IMG/VR virus record: IMGVR_UViG_3300021963_000072
Span: 1 to 64,000 of that record
Reading direction: 5' to 3' (one strand)
Origin: a virus
DNA length: 64,000 nt
In this document: in pieces, positions 31,141 through 39,417 of the stretch
How the letters are laid out: each line of letters starts with the position of its first letter
How positions within the stretch are numbered: position 1 is the first letter of the stretch
Position numbers and translations under genes: made by a program
The notes under the pieces: generated by a model
Seen by the model: only the letters and a program-made list of their open reading frames with translations
The model's database searches: none
What the model was told of the DNA's origin: nothing

Positions 31141-32017
31141 AAAGTAATTTTTCTAATGGATTCTTTTCTTCTATAGTGTAATTAGTTACAAGTAATTCAG
31201 TTTTTAAATTATCATCTGTACCCTTTTCACCTCTATGTGCCATAGAGTAACGAAGCTTCCATTCCTTGCAATTATAATCTTTATAGAGATCCAACAATCT
31301 ATCATTAAGATTGTACGTGATCATAAACTTATGGGGACAATCATAAACATCTTCAGCAAATTTGATGTGATCAAATCCTTTATGCATTTCTCTATTTTTG
31401 CCATAGAGAAAATCTTTGATGTCATATGGAGGATCTAAGAAAACAAATACGTTTTCTCCATCGGCATTCATAACTTCGGAATAATCAATATTTGTGATCT
31501 TCCAATTTTTAATCAGACGAGAAAACTTTTTAATTTTTTCGGCACCCATTAAAGAGAAATTAGCATTTGCTGCAGTGACTGAGAATGTACTGTTTTCAGT
31601 AAGACCAGAAAAGCTGCATTTGTTCATAATAAAAAATGCAACTGCCTTCTCAAGATTATCATAGGTATCAATTTCAATTTGATACCTATCAAATAATTCT
31701 TTGGCAAACTTATCCATTTCGTCTTGGGTTTCTTTGTCAAGCATATTTTGCTTTTCTTCTTTTACCCGTTCAGAAAGTTCTTCTCCATGATCACGAAGTT
31801 GAATCCAAAAATTGTAGAGAGGAACGTAGAGATCATTAATCCAAATAGGAACTCCTCGATATGCTTGTGCGGTATAAATTGCCATTGATCCACCACCAAT
31901 GAATGGTTCGCGATATTCCTTAAATGAAATAGGATACCATTCAGAAAGTGTTTTTATGGCTTTTGATTTACCACCAGGATACCTTAAGGGAGTTTTTAAT
32001 GGATAACGTGACGACAT
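31133..32017 (-). CDS. dam: DNA adenine-N6 methyltransferase (Dam, D12 class)
   Basis: 294 aa. N-terminal LRYPGGKSKAIKTL (SAM-binding FxGxK-type motif), FIGGGSMAIYTAQAYRG and INDLYVPLYNFW, then catalytic motif IV DPPYDI at about residues 196-201, and a target-recognition region between. Order of motifs is that of the alpha-class D12 enzymes that methylate adenine, GATC in the Dam type; the target here is inferred. It is inserted between clamp loader subunits, which are adjacent in T4, and overlaps gp62, so it is expressed with the replication genes and could mark newly made phage DNA. Confidence 0.9.
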   Translation of the reverse strand: MSSRYPLKTPLRYPGGKSKAIKTLSEWYPISFKEYREPFIGGGSMAIYTAQAYRGVPIWINDLYVPLYNFWIQLRDHGEELSERVKEEKQNMLDKETQDEMDKFAKELFDRYQIEIDTYDNLEKAVAFFIMNKCSFSGLTENSTFSVTAANANFSLMGAEKIKKFSRLIKNWKITNIDYSEVMNADGENVFVFLDPPYDIKDFLYGKNREMHKGFDHIKFAEDVYDCPHKFMITYNLNDRLLDLYKDYNCKEWKLRYSMAHRGEKGTDDNLKTELLVTNYTIEEKNPLEKLLYD

Positions 32018-32018
32018 A

Positions 32019-32312
32019 TCAAACGATTAATTTTTTATTAGGAGTCATGAGTTTACTGCCAAACATTTGATTATATTGTTCAACGATACCTTCGTCTGGA
32101 TCAGCAACGTAAATAATAAACTTTAAAGATACTTCAATTTCTTGATTTTCTTTACTCAAAAGTGGAGACCAAGGAGCAAATCCGATCTTTCCCATTTCAG
32201 ATGGAAAAGCAACAATAGGATTCTTGAATTTTAAGTAAGTATCTGTTTCTTCTACAATATTGGTGATTACATCTTCACCAGTGGAAAGACGAACCAATTT
32301 TACATTTAACAT
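32019..32312 (-). CDS. Small Sm-like fold protein, paralogue 2
   Basis: 97 aa. VKLVRLSTGEDVITNIVEE at residues 4-22, then YLKFKNPIVAFPSEM, APWSPLLSKENQEIEVSLKF and DPDEGIVEQYNQMFG. Nearly every segment has a counterpart in the 128-aa protein at 28622 (S-G-E at the same place, P-W-x-x-L-S-K, and the E-x-Y-N-x-x-x-G end). Beta-strand layout with a turn G-E is Sm/Lsm-like; RNA or protein binding unproven. Lies between gp44 and dam in the clamp-loader unit. Confidence 0.65.
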   Translation of the reverse strand: MLNVKLVRLSTGEDVITNIVEETDTYLKFKNPIVAFPSEMGKIGFAPWSPLLSKENQEIEVSLKFIIYVADPDEGIVEQYNQMFGSKLMTPNKKLIV

Positions 32313-32321
32313 TTTAAAACC

Positions 32322-33269
32322 TCATTTGAACTCACATTCTACCATGATTTCAGTCAATGCTGCAAGAAGATTAATTTCTTGGTCAGCAACAAAAGCAGAT
32401 TGATATTGATATTTTGCAATGATCAAAATTGCTGCTGGGACTGTATTTGGAGTTAGATATTGATAGCAGGCATCATAAATCTTACGAAGAATAATTCCCG
32501 AATCATTATCAAGATTAGAAACTACCCATTTACGAACATCATTAAACTTCTTCTCTTTAAGATTTTTAACCAGTTCATCTACAGCAACGTCAGAGAACAT
32601 TGCAAGGATTCCCGTGTCAATTTTACCACTGACAGAATACCTTTGGCATTCATTCAGAATCCTTCTCCAATCTGGGAAGTGACTATTTATGACTTGAATT
32701 AAAACTCTATCATCATATTCAATCAAGTTTTGATCCAGGATTGCTTTTAATCGTTCCATAAACTGAACTGCAAGTTTTGCCTTTTCCTTACCTTTGATGG
32801 AAAAGTCAATAACTGCACATCGACTATGAAGTGGTTCAAGAATCTTATTCTTGTAGTTGCAAGTGAAGATGAACCTACAGTTATTACTAAACTGCTCGAT
32901 GTTTGCCCTCAAAAGAAGTTGAACATCGTTTCCAGTATTATCAGCCTCATCAATAATAATAACTTTGTGCTTAGCATCTGATGTCATTGAAACTGTAGAA
33001 GCAAAATTCTTTGCCTGATTCCTTACAGTATCAAGAAATCTTCCTTCATCAGATCCATTGATGTAATAGTAATCAACTCCCAGTTCTTCACACAATGCCT
33101 TTGCTACTGTGGTTTTACCTACACCAGGAGGTCCAGAGAGAAGCAAGTGAGGAATTTCACCCTTCTCTACGAATTGTTTGAATGATTCTTTTGTCTTTTC
33201 GGGAAGAATACATTCATCAATAGTTTTGGGTCGATATTGCTCAACCCAAAGAAAATCAGTTTTGTTCAT
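32322..33269 (-). CDS. 44: Clamp loader ATPase subunit gp44
   Basis: 315 aa (T4 319). AAA+ motifs: Walker A GPPGVGKTTVAKAL (about residues 45-58), DEAD-type Walker B VIIIDEADN, sensor 1 FIFTCNY, and the SRC arginine finger LHSRCAVIDF. Loads clamp gp45 onto primer ends together with gp62. Confidence 0.96.
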   Translation of the reverse strand: MNKTDFLWVEQYRPKTIDECILPEKTKESFKQFVEKGEIPHLLLSGPPGVGKTTVAKALCEELGVDYYYINGSDEGRFLDTVRNQAKNFASTVSMTSDAKHKVIIIDEADNTGNDVQLLLRANIEQFSNNCRFIFTCNYKNKILEPLHSRCAVIDFSIKGKEKAKLAVQFMERLKAILDQNLIEYDDRVLIQVINSHFPDWRRILNECQRYSVSGKIDTGILAMFSDVAVDELVKNLKEKKFNDVRKWVVSNLDNDSGIILRKIYDACYQYLTPNTVPAAILIIAKYQYQSAFVADQEINLLAALTEIMVECEFK

Positions 33270-33272
33270 AAT

Positions 33273-33785
33273 TTAGATCCATTCAGGTTTTCGTTGCGGC
33301 ATACGAAGATAATTAGATGCAACCCAAGGTTTGGATGCGATATACATCTTGTAAGCAGTAAAAGTGTCAATGCTTGTATCAAATTTATACTCATCTGGCA
33401 TAGCACGGGTAAATTCGGTTACTTCAGTGATCTTCCCCTTAGGAAACAGATAATAAGCATCCACAAGTGTCTTGTAGCAAGAATGAGTTTTTCCATAACG
33501 GAGTGCATATTCATCACAGAGATTCATTCCATGCTTGATCAACCAATAGGCATTATGAATACTTTCAAGTGCCCATTTCGTACATGGATGATTACGGAAA
33601 GCACCCTTCTCAGTTTTGTAGGGTGTATCATCAGATTTATAGAGATTGCCGTATCCATGCCCCCATTTGTCAGACGCAACAATGGAAAGCATTTGACAGC
33701 ACTCCAGAGGCATCTTAACGATATGCTTATCGGGCAGACAGATGGCAGATTCTGCTGGCCAAGGAGAAGTCACAAAGATGTTCAT
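33273..33785 (-). CDS. Conserved-type unknown protein in the clamp operon
   Basis: 170 aa. MNIFVTSPWPAESAICLPDK then HIVKMPLECCQMLSIVASDK, with HPCTKWALESIHNAYWLIKH and YIASKPWVASNYLRMP. The N-terminal pattern (M-N-I-F...A...L-P-D-K-H...K-M...E...Q-M-L) faintly recalls pyrimidine-dimer glycosylase-type proteins (DenV superfamily), but key residues cannot be confirmed by eye. Located between gp45 and gp44, overlapping the membrane gene by four bases. Confidence 0.65.
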   Translation of the reverse strand: MNIFVTSPWPAESAICLPDKHIVKMPLECCQMLSIVASDKWGHGYGNLYKSDDTPYKTEKGAFRNHPCTKWALESIHNAYWLIKHGMNLCDEYALRYGKTHSCYKTLVDAYYLFPKGKITEVTEFTRAMPDEYKFDTSIDTFTAYKMYIASKPWVASNYLRMPQRKPEWI

Positions 33786-34000
33786 AATGAAAGTTCAATG
33801 ATTTTAGAGGCATCGATGACTGAGAAGAATGCTTCCAGACCAACTACGTCCCATGCCCGTATCTTAACAGCAAATGGGATCATTGCCAAGTTCCCGATCA
33901 GTCGTGCAATGCATCCAATCTTAACGTCAACATAAAGAATAAGGAAGTATCCCACTATAAGCAGGACACTTCCCAAAATTCTAAGAACAGTAGATGTCAT
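33782..34000 (-). CDS. Small two-pass membrane protein
   Basis: 72 aa. Two hydrophobic segments: VLRILGSVLLIVGYFLILYV (about residues 5-24) and an amphipathic second one (CIARLIGNLAMIPFAVKI). C-terminus VVGLEAFFSVIDASKIIEL. ATGA overlap with gp45 and with the downstream gene. A membrane protein within a replication operon is unexpected; it could help anchor replication to membrane, but no evidence beyond position. Confidence 0.6.
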   Translation of the reverse strand: MTSTVLRILGSVLLIVGYFLILYVDVKIGCIARLIGNLAMIPFAVKIRAWDVVGLEAFFSVIDASKIIELSL

Positions 34001-34665
34001 TCAAATTCGCAATCTGGTTCCAAAGCAATATAATACATAAGATTCATATCTTTACTCTTAAAGCTTGAAATCAGTTTTTTGCCGATAACTACTTCATAAG
34101 AACCGGGAAGAATTTTAATATTCTCAACTTTAAAATTCAAAACAAATTTAGAGTCAGTTTCTCCAACAATGATTGAATATTCATTTGAAGTATCATTCTT
34201 TTTGTCACGGACAACAAGTTTTACAACACCAGAATCACCAACTACAGATAAATCTGGAACACTGTAAACATTAGATGCTTTCAGAAGTTTATCAAGTTGA
34301 TCAGTTTCAAGATTGAAAGAAACAATTTCATCTTCAACAGAAACTTTTTTATCTGGATTTGGAGTGACAATTACATTTTCATCCGCAAAGAAAAATTTGG
34401 TTCTAGATTTTCCTTCACGAATTACCACATAACCATCATTTTCAAAATCAAACTCTGGATTCTTATAAAGGCTTATGCCAGAAAGAAATTGAGAAAGTTC
34501 ATAGATTCCAAAGTTCTTTGGAATATCTTCTTCAATAACTGCTTCTGCAAGAATATTTTTCATTACGGAAACTGTACGAAGAGTATTTCCCTTTCTAAAA
34601 AGAATCGATTGATTGATAGTAGAAAAGTTTTTGAGCAGATTGTTAGTTTTTTCAGAAAGTTTCAT
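33997..34665 (-). CDS. 45: DNA polymerase sliding clamp gp45
   Basis: 222 aa from Met at 34665. Start MKLSEKTNNLLKNFSTINQS aligns directly with T4 gp45 (MKLSKDTTALLKNFATINSG); an 18-residue upstream extension of the frame lies inside the preceding gene and is not conserved. Trimeric ring that holds gp43 on DNA and, with gp55, activates late transcription. C-terminal MNLMYYIALEPDCEFE also matches the T4 end. Confidence 0.95.
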   Translation of the reverse strand: MKLSEKTNNLLKNFSTINQSILFRKGNTLRTVSVMKNILAEAVIEEDIPKNFGIYELSQFLSGISLYKNPEFDFENDGYVVIREGKSRTKFFFADENVIVTPNPDKKVSVEDEIVSFNLETDQLDKLLKASNVYSVPDLSVVGDSGVVKLVVRDKKNDTSNEYSIIVGETDSKFVLNFKVENIKILPGSYEVVIGKKLISSFKSKDMNLMYYIALEPDCEFE

Positions 34666-35332
34666 AACGGTCAGTAGTATTTTTGTGGAATCCTGCGAAG
34701 TGGTACAGAAGAATACCATAATGGATAATCTTCAATGCGTCAAGCTTTGAAAAACCATTCTTTTTTCCAAACCTTGCGGAGTATTTGATAAGGTTGTCTC
34801 GACAAAAAGGAACCCCATCCCCAATTGCTTCAATGATGTCAAGAACTTGTACCTTTGATTCTTCGGAAGTATAGTGTTGATGATAAGTACTTGAAATATA
34901 ATCTTCAGCTGCTTTTAAGGTCTTATCTTCATTAAATTTCCAAAATCCATTTTTATTATCACCACCATTCATAACATTATTATCAATTGCTTTGGGAGTT
35001 TCTGGTTTTTCATTTTTATATTTTTTGGGATCAAATTCATCCACTTTCATTTCCGTAGAGGGATAATTTTGATTGGCATATTCATTAAAATTCATTGATG
35101 CCGTTTGTTGACTTTTTGCTTTTTTAATTAGTTCTTGTACCTGAGCTAAAGATTGTTTTTGCTCTTCTGGGATTTGCATATAACAATCGGAACAGGAACT
35201 TTCGTCTTCCATATTTTGTTCCAAAAGTTTTCTCAAATCTTCTGGAAGTTGTATTGGAGATTGATCTCTTGTGGGCATTCCACTCATAAACATATTAATC
35301 CCTGGATAGGGCATTCCTTCATTTTGGTTCAT
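34652..35332 (-). CDS. DUF3310-like domain protein
   Basis: 226 aa. The N-terminal half is low-complexity and hydrophilic, with a CSDC pair and Asn-rich segments. The C-terminal 75 residues (SKVQVLDIIEAIGDGVPFCR, DNLIKYSARFGKKNGFSKLD, ALKIIHYGILLYHF) follow the DUF3310 pattern: D-x-I-E-A-x-G...N-x-x-K-Y-x-x-R-x-G-K...A-x-x-x-x-x-Y. That domain is widespread in phages and sometimes called a nucleotide kinase, without proof known to me. First gene of the clamp unit, overlapping gp45. Confidence 0.65.
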   Translation of the reverse strand: MNQNEGMPYPGINMFMSGMPTRDQSPIQLPEDLRKLLEQNMEDESSCSDCYMQIPEEQKQSLAQVQELIKKAKSQQTASMNFNEYANQNYPSTEMKVDEFDPKKYKNEKPETPKAIDNNVMNGGDNKNGFWKFNEDKTLKAAEDYISSTYHQHYTSEESKVQVLDIIEAIGDGVPFCRDNLIKYSARFGKKNGFSKLDALKIIHYGILLYHFAGFHKNTTDRYETF

Positions 35333-35365
35333 AAAATTTCAATAGAATAATTTCCATCTTAATTC

Positions 35366-35394
35366 ATTGTATCAAAGTTATTCGATTTAGTCAA
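35366..35394 (-). promoter_or_regulatory. Sigma-70 type early promoter of the clamp unit
   Basis: Minus strand: -35 TTGACT (35389-35394), 17-base spacer, -10 TACAAT (35366-35371). Start near 35359, 27 bases before the first ATG. Confidence 0.75.
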
Positions 35395-35400
35395 ATCGAC

Positions 35401-37110
35401 TTATGCAATTTGACTAAACCCCTTGCACTTTTCAAATTTTACAACGTTTTCAAATCTATCTTCCATACCAACTTTATGGGAGATTATAAAAATATTTGAA
35501 TCCTTAACAACATATCTAATGATTTTGATGAATTCTTCCGTTCCATTTCCATCAAGAGAACTATCAAATACTTCATCCATAATCAAAAGATTTGTATTTG
35601 TTGAGTTTTTAAGTTTGGCAACTTCTCTCCAAGTGAAAAGAAGTGCCAAATCGATTCGTTGTCTTTCACCCTCACTAAAAGATCCATAAGTAAAATCTTC
35701 ATGAATAGGAGATTGAACTGTTTCGTTGAACTCTTCGTCCAGAGAAAAATTAATATAAAAATCCATCATTTGCAAATATCTGTTTACTTGCTGATTAATT
35801 AGTGGGAGATATTTTTTAATGATGGTAGTTTTTACACCAGAATCTTTTAAAAGACCGTAACAGAAATCGTAGTATGAAATTGTTTCTTTCTTTTCGGATA
35901 ATTCCTCAAAGATGCTATTCAGTTTTTGTTTGAATTGAGCTAACTTCTCATGTTCAATATTCTCGTTTTCCAGGTTATTGGTAATTCTTTGAATTTCCTT
36001 TTCAAGATCTCCGATTCGTTTTTGGAATCCAGAGATTCTAAGATTATTTTGAGAAATTTCATGCGTTAGGTTAGTGACTTCTTTTGAAATTTTAAGAAAA
36101 TGACTTTCTCTAATTTCTTCATCACGAATTGTCTGCTCAAGTTCTTTATAACCAGATTGCAGTTCTTTTGCCTTGTTTATGGCATCACTAATTCTATTTA
36201 ATCTAAAAGATTCTTCTATATTTTGTGTGCAGGTAGGGCATACCGAATTATTACGGAAAAACTCATGCTCTTCAGTAATCGTTGCTACTTTTTGTGAGAG
36301 TTTACCTTTAATTGAAGCAAGTTTTTTTAACTTATCTTTAGAGCTGGATAAATCTTCCAGTTCTTTTGTATATGAAAATATTTCTTCTTCGTACTTATTA
36401 TTATATCCAAAGCAAACTTCCACTTGACTATTAATCAAATTTATTTCTTTTTTGTTTTCTTTTATTTTAGTTTCGCCTTCATTTTGAATTTTTTGGATAA
36501 AATCTTCTTGCATTGAAATTTTATCCTTCAAAGAATCTTTCGATAAGTCCAAAGTTTTAACTTGATCTTTAAGTTCTTTGATTTTATCTTTAACCAAAGA
36601 ATTCATAGACGAAAATATTTTTATATCCAAAAGATCTTCAATAACTTCTCGTCTATTTGATGCACTTAATTGCATAAACGGAACAAAATTACTACTTCCA
36701 ATAATTACAACTTGTGTAAAGGATTTGTAGTTCATTTTAAGAACGGATTGTTCAAACCATTTTTGTTGGTCCGTTACAGAGGATTGTTGATCTATTGCCT
36801 TTCCATTTCGTTCGATCACAAAAATAGATGGTTTAATCCCACGAATTACTTTCCAAGAAACTGTTCCTATTTTAAATTCTATTTCTATAACACAATCTTT
36901 ATCATTTGCAGAATTGATTAGTTGAGATTTATTAATTCCACGAAATGATTTTCCAAACAATCCGAAAGTAATCGCATCAAGAATTGTACTTTTTCCAGCA
37001 CCATTTTGACCTATTATGAGGGTTGTTTTATTTTTTTCTAAATCAATTTCTATGAAATGATTTCCCGTACTTAAAAAGTTTTTCCAACGAATTTTTTCAA
37101 ATAATATCAT
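35401..37110 (-). CDS. 46: Recombination endonuclease subunit gp46 (Rad50-like)
   Basis: 569 aa (T4 560). Walker A GQNGAGKSTILDAI (residues 34-47), a long coiled coil interrupted by a zinc hook CPTC (VCPTCTQNIEE), ABC signature SFSEGERQRIDLAL, Walker B LLIMDEVFDS. With gp47 it resects double-strand ends for recombination and host DNA degradation. Start overlaps the DUF3110-like gene by 14 bases. Confidence 0.96.
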   Translation of the reverse strand: MILFEKIRWKNFLSTGNHFIEIDLEKNKTTLIIGQNGAGKSTILDAITFGLFGKSFRGINKSQLINSANDKDCVIEIEFKIGTVSWKVIRGIKPSIFVIERNGKAIDQQSSVTDQQKWFEQSVLKMNYKSFTQVVIIGSSNFVPFMQLSASNRREVIEDLLDIKIFSSMNSLVKDKIKELKDQVKTLDLSKDSLKDKISMQEDFIQKIQNEGETKIKENKKEINLINSQVEVCFGYNNKYEEEIFSYTKELEDLSSSKDKLKKLASIKGKLSQKVATITEEHEFFRNNSVCPTCTQNIEESFRLNRISDAINKAKELQSGYKELEQTIRDEEIRESHFLKISKEVTNLTHEISQNNLRISGFQKRIGDLEKEIQRITNNLENENIEHEKLAQFKQKLNSIFEELSEKKETISYYDFCYGLLKDSGVKTTIIKKYLPLINQQVNRYLQMMDFYINFSLDEEFNETVQSPIHEDFTYGSFSEGERQRIDLALLFTWREVAKLKNSTNTNLLIMDEVFDSSLDGNGTEEFIKIIRYVVKDSNIFIISHKVGMEDRFENVVKFEKCKGFSQIA

Positions 37111-37369
37111 TTTCTTCAGGCGGAATCACAAAATCAAAAGAAGTAAACACTGAATATTCATAACCATTTTCTTTACATGCGTGTAAAATATCTTCATCAT
37201 CTATTTCAACGACTCTCATGGGAGGATATCCTCTATCAATTTCAAGCATCATAGCAAATCGTGTTGCATCATCTTCTTCTTCAAACATATAAAGTATCTG
37301 ATCTCCATATTCATTTGTTACACAATAAGCACCAGATTCTTCTCTATCTTTAATGGCGATGATAAACAT
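37097..37369 (-). CDS. DUF3110-like protein
   Basis: 90 aa. The core QILYMFEEEDDATRFAMMLE followed by PPMRVVEIDDEDILHACKEN and GYEYSVF matches the cyanobacterial and plastid DUF3110 pattern (V-x-M-F-E-x-E-D-D-A-x-R-[FY]-A...L-E-A...P...E-x-I-D...C...G-Y). Function in host is not known to me. Gene lies exactly between gp47 and gp46 with a 14-base overlap into gp46, so it is likely made in step with the nuclease complex. Probable host origin; role as a modulator of gp46/47 is speculation. Confidence 0.7.
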   Translation of the reverse strand: MFIIAIKDREESGAYCVTNEYGDQILYMFEEEDDATRFAMMLEIDRGYPPMRVVEIDDEDILHACKENGYEYSVFTSFDFVIPPEENDII

Positions 37370-37370
37370 T

Positions 37371-38411
37371 TTACACCATTTCGCAAGATTCTTTGTAAAG
37401 ATCCCTCATAATATTTTTAATTTTTGTTTTATCCATAGTAATTTCTGAATCTTCAATATATCTATCCAATATAGAAACAGTATCTTCGGATTCAATTTCT
37501 TCAATTTCTTCTGAGAGAGTAATATCAAAATTTTCTACTATTTTAACTTCAGATACATTTGAACTGTAAAGTTTGTCTAAAAATTTTTCAAATTCAAATT
37601 GATTAGATTTAGTTTTAACAACTACCTTGACAATTTTATTCTCATACTTAGAAAAATTAAATTTTTTAATCGAAGTATCATCATAATTAATAACTTCAAA
37701 TATATTATATGGATTATCTACATGAAAATGTTCAAGAGTTTCAGTATCTAAAATAGTAAATCCTCTCGTATCATTTACATCTGTCCAATATATTTCATAG
37801 GGATTTCCCAAGTAATAAATTTTTCCGTCAGTTGATCTGGTGTGATAATGACCAGAGTAAACACGCTTAAATTTATCAAATGGTTTAGTTTCCAAACCAT
37901 GCTCCATAATGATTTGTCGATTAACTCGGAATCCTGCAAACTCAAGGTGCCCCATTGCACACTCACAAGTGCTCTTTTTAATTTCACTAAAAGTATTTTT
38001 TTGATTTTCCTCATTAATCCAAGGCAATAACAATACTTTAAGATCTCCAAGTTTAATTTCAGTTGGATCAGAATAAACTTTTACATTTGAATATTCTCTC
38101 AAAAGAAGATCAACTGCATTTACTTGATTGGTATTTTTATAATAAGCAGTATGATTTCCAACAATAGTATGGACTTGTACTCCCATTTCTTGAAGTCGAT
38201 CATAATAGTGATTTTTTGCCCAAGAAAGAGCTGAAAAATCAATACCTTTACGACTATCAAAAGTATCTCCCATGTCAACGACAGTGGTTATACTTTCTTT
38301 TTCTATGGTAGGAAAAAAAATATTATTGTAAAAATTTAAAAAATGATCATGAAACAATTTGGAATTTTTTCTTGCTCCAAAGTGTTGGTCAGTAATAATT
38401 GCTATTTTCAT
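37371..38411 (-). CDS. 47: Recombination endonuclease subunit gp47 (Mre11-like)
   Basis: 346 aa (T4 339). Calcineurin-like phosphoesterase motifs in order: ITDQHFGARK, VVDMGDTFDSRKG, HTIVGNHTAYY, and YSGHYHTRS, giving the two-metal nuclease site. The C-terminal 80 residues are helical and bind gp46 in the family. One base separates its stop codon from the upstream end of the DUF3110-like gene. Confidence 0.95.
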   Translation of the reverse strand: MKIAIITDQHFGARKNSKLFHDHFLNFYNNIFFPTIEKESITTVVDMGDTFDSRKGIDFSALSWAKNHYYDRLQEMGVQVHTIVGNHTAYYKNTNQVNAVDLLLREYSNVKVYSDPTEIKLGDLKVLLLPWINEENQKNTFSEIKKSTCECAMGHLEFAGFRVNRQIIMEHGLETKPFDKFKRVYSGHYHTRSTDGKIYYLGNPYEIYWTDVNDTRGFTILDTETLEHFHVDNPYNIFEVINYDDTSIKKFNFSKYENKIVKVVVKTKSNQFEFEKFLDKLYSSNVSEVKIVENFDITLSEEIEEIESEDTVSILDRYIEDSEITMDKTKIKNIMRDLYKESCEMV

Positions 38412-38909
38412 TCAACCACGAAGTTTAGAGTGAACGGAATCCTTGATCGAATTATAATCACTATAATTCATTCCGTCAATACCGGAATCATCATGAAAAA
38501 CTTCATCATAACCAGTGCGCTCAAGAATTTTATTTTTAATCTCTAGTTGACGTTTTTCTCTTTGTATTCTTCTCAAAAATGCGTAGTGAATAATTTGAGT
38601 AAAATATGCAAATGGGTTGGTAGATTTTTCTGGATTGAAATTATGAATATATTGAATGCAATTTTCAATACCATCAGAAATCATATCATCCTTAAAAATA
38701 TAATTTACGAAATTTGGTTTAAAAGACAAGTGTGTTGCTATTTTTAAAAAGCATTCCCCAATATAATTATTAATTCTTGGTTTTGGATCACCTCTTTCTT
38801 CAGATTCCTTTAATTGCTTTTTATATTCTATCAAAGCTTCTAAAAAATCTTTATTATTGACATAATGAACTGATCTCTTTCTTTTTGTCATGGTTGCAGT
38901 ATTAAACAT
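38412..38909 (-). CDS. 55: Late sigma factor gp55
   Basis: 165 aa (T4 185). Very basic start, then NNYIGECFLKIATHLSFKPN and the region-2-like segment FNPEKSTNPFAYFTQIIHYAFLRRI, which corresponds to the -10 recognition helices of sigma-70. It directs host polymerase to TATAAATA promoters such as those listed here. Met7 is an alternative start; neither has a clear ribosome site. Confidence 0.9.
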   Translation of the reverse strand: MFNTATMTKRKRSVHYVNNKDFLEALIEYKKQLKESEERGDPKPRINNYIGECFLKIATHLSFKPNFVNYIFKDDMISDGIENCIQYIHNFNPEKSTNPFAYFTQIIHYAFLRRIQREKRQLEIKNKILERTGYDEVFHDDSGIDGMNYSDYNSIKDSVHSKLRG

Positions 38910-38935
38910 AATTTATTTTAATGTATTATGTAGAC

Positions 38936-38964
38936 ATTATAACATTTTCATTGATATTAAACAA
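38936..38964 (-). promoter_or_regulatory. Weaker sigma-70 type promoter before gp55
   Basis: Minus strand: -35-like TTGTTT (38959-38964, three of six matches), 17-base spacer, exact -10 TATAAT (38936-38941), 27 bases before gp55. Confidence 0.45.
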
Positions 38965-38968
38965 CCTA

Positions 38969-38998
38969 TTGACAGACCAGTTAGATTGTGATTATAAT
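38969..38998 (+). promoter_or_regulatory. Plus-strand consensus promoter facing antisense to the gene at 39028
   Basis: On the plus strand, exact TTGACA (38969-38974), 18-base spacer, exact TATAAT (38993-38998). The transcript would start near 39005 and run antisense through the 39028-39417 gene toward uvsW. No plus-strand gene follows. Could be chance in AT-rich DNA. Confidence 0.4.
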
Positions 38999-39027
38999 AG
39001 GTTTGTTAACCGTAAAGATAATTTATA

Positions 39028-39417
39028 CTAAGATTTATTGAATATCTTTTCAAGTAGTATTTTAGCATCGTTTATATTTGTTATGTATCCCATTTCTCTA
39101 GTTACATCATTTCTATTTGATTTTGAATTATTAAATTTTCTAACAAAAGATTGATGTATTTTAATCATTTCAATATCATCGGTCTCAGATATTGTAATAA
39201 TTTTTTCCATGTTTAAAATAAACATGTCTTCTTTTGTTGTTTTTATCCATGGTTCTATTTTATATCCATTTGATCCATTTCTGGATTTCATTTCAGTTAT
39301 AGTAATTGGATTTGTAACTAATAAATTTATTCCAGTTTTTTCTTCACAAGGAACAACTCTGGCAAATATTTCCTCACCACTAATTAATTTTATAGACGCA
39401 TAAAAATCATCTTCCAT
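39028..39417 (-). CDS. Small Sm-like fold protein, paralogue 3 (divergent)
   Basis: 129 aa. ASIKLISGEEIFARVVPCEE at about residues 7-26 and LLVTNPITITEMK, then EPWIKTTKEDMFILNMEKII, parallel the segments S-G-E...N-P-I...P-W...S/T-K of the proteins at 28622 and 32019, but the end differs: a Lys/Asn-rich linker and a helical tail (ITNINDAKILLEKIFNKS). Overlaps uvsW by 11 bases and lies directly before the gap containing the gp55 promoter. Confidence 0.6.
   Translation of the reverse strand: MEDDFYASIKLISGEEIFARVVPCEEKTGINLLVTNPITITEMKSRNGSNGYKIEPWIKTTKEDMFILNMEKIITISETDDIEMIKIHQSFVRKFNNSKSNRNDVTREMGYITNINDAKILLEKIFNKS

Noticed and set aside
33237-33935. 232-aa plus-strand frame
   Set aside because: Antisense to three tightly packed genes between gp45 and gp44; no start signals.
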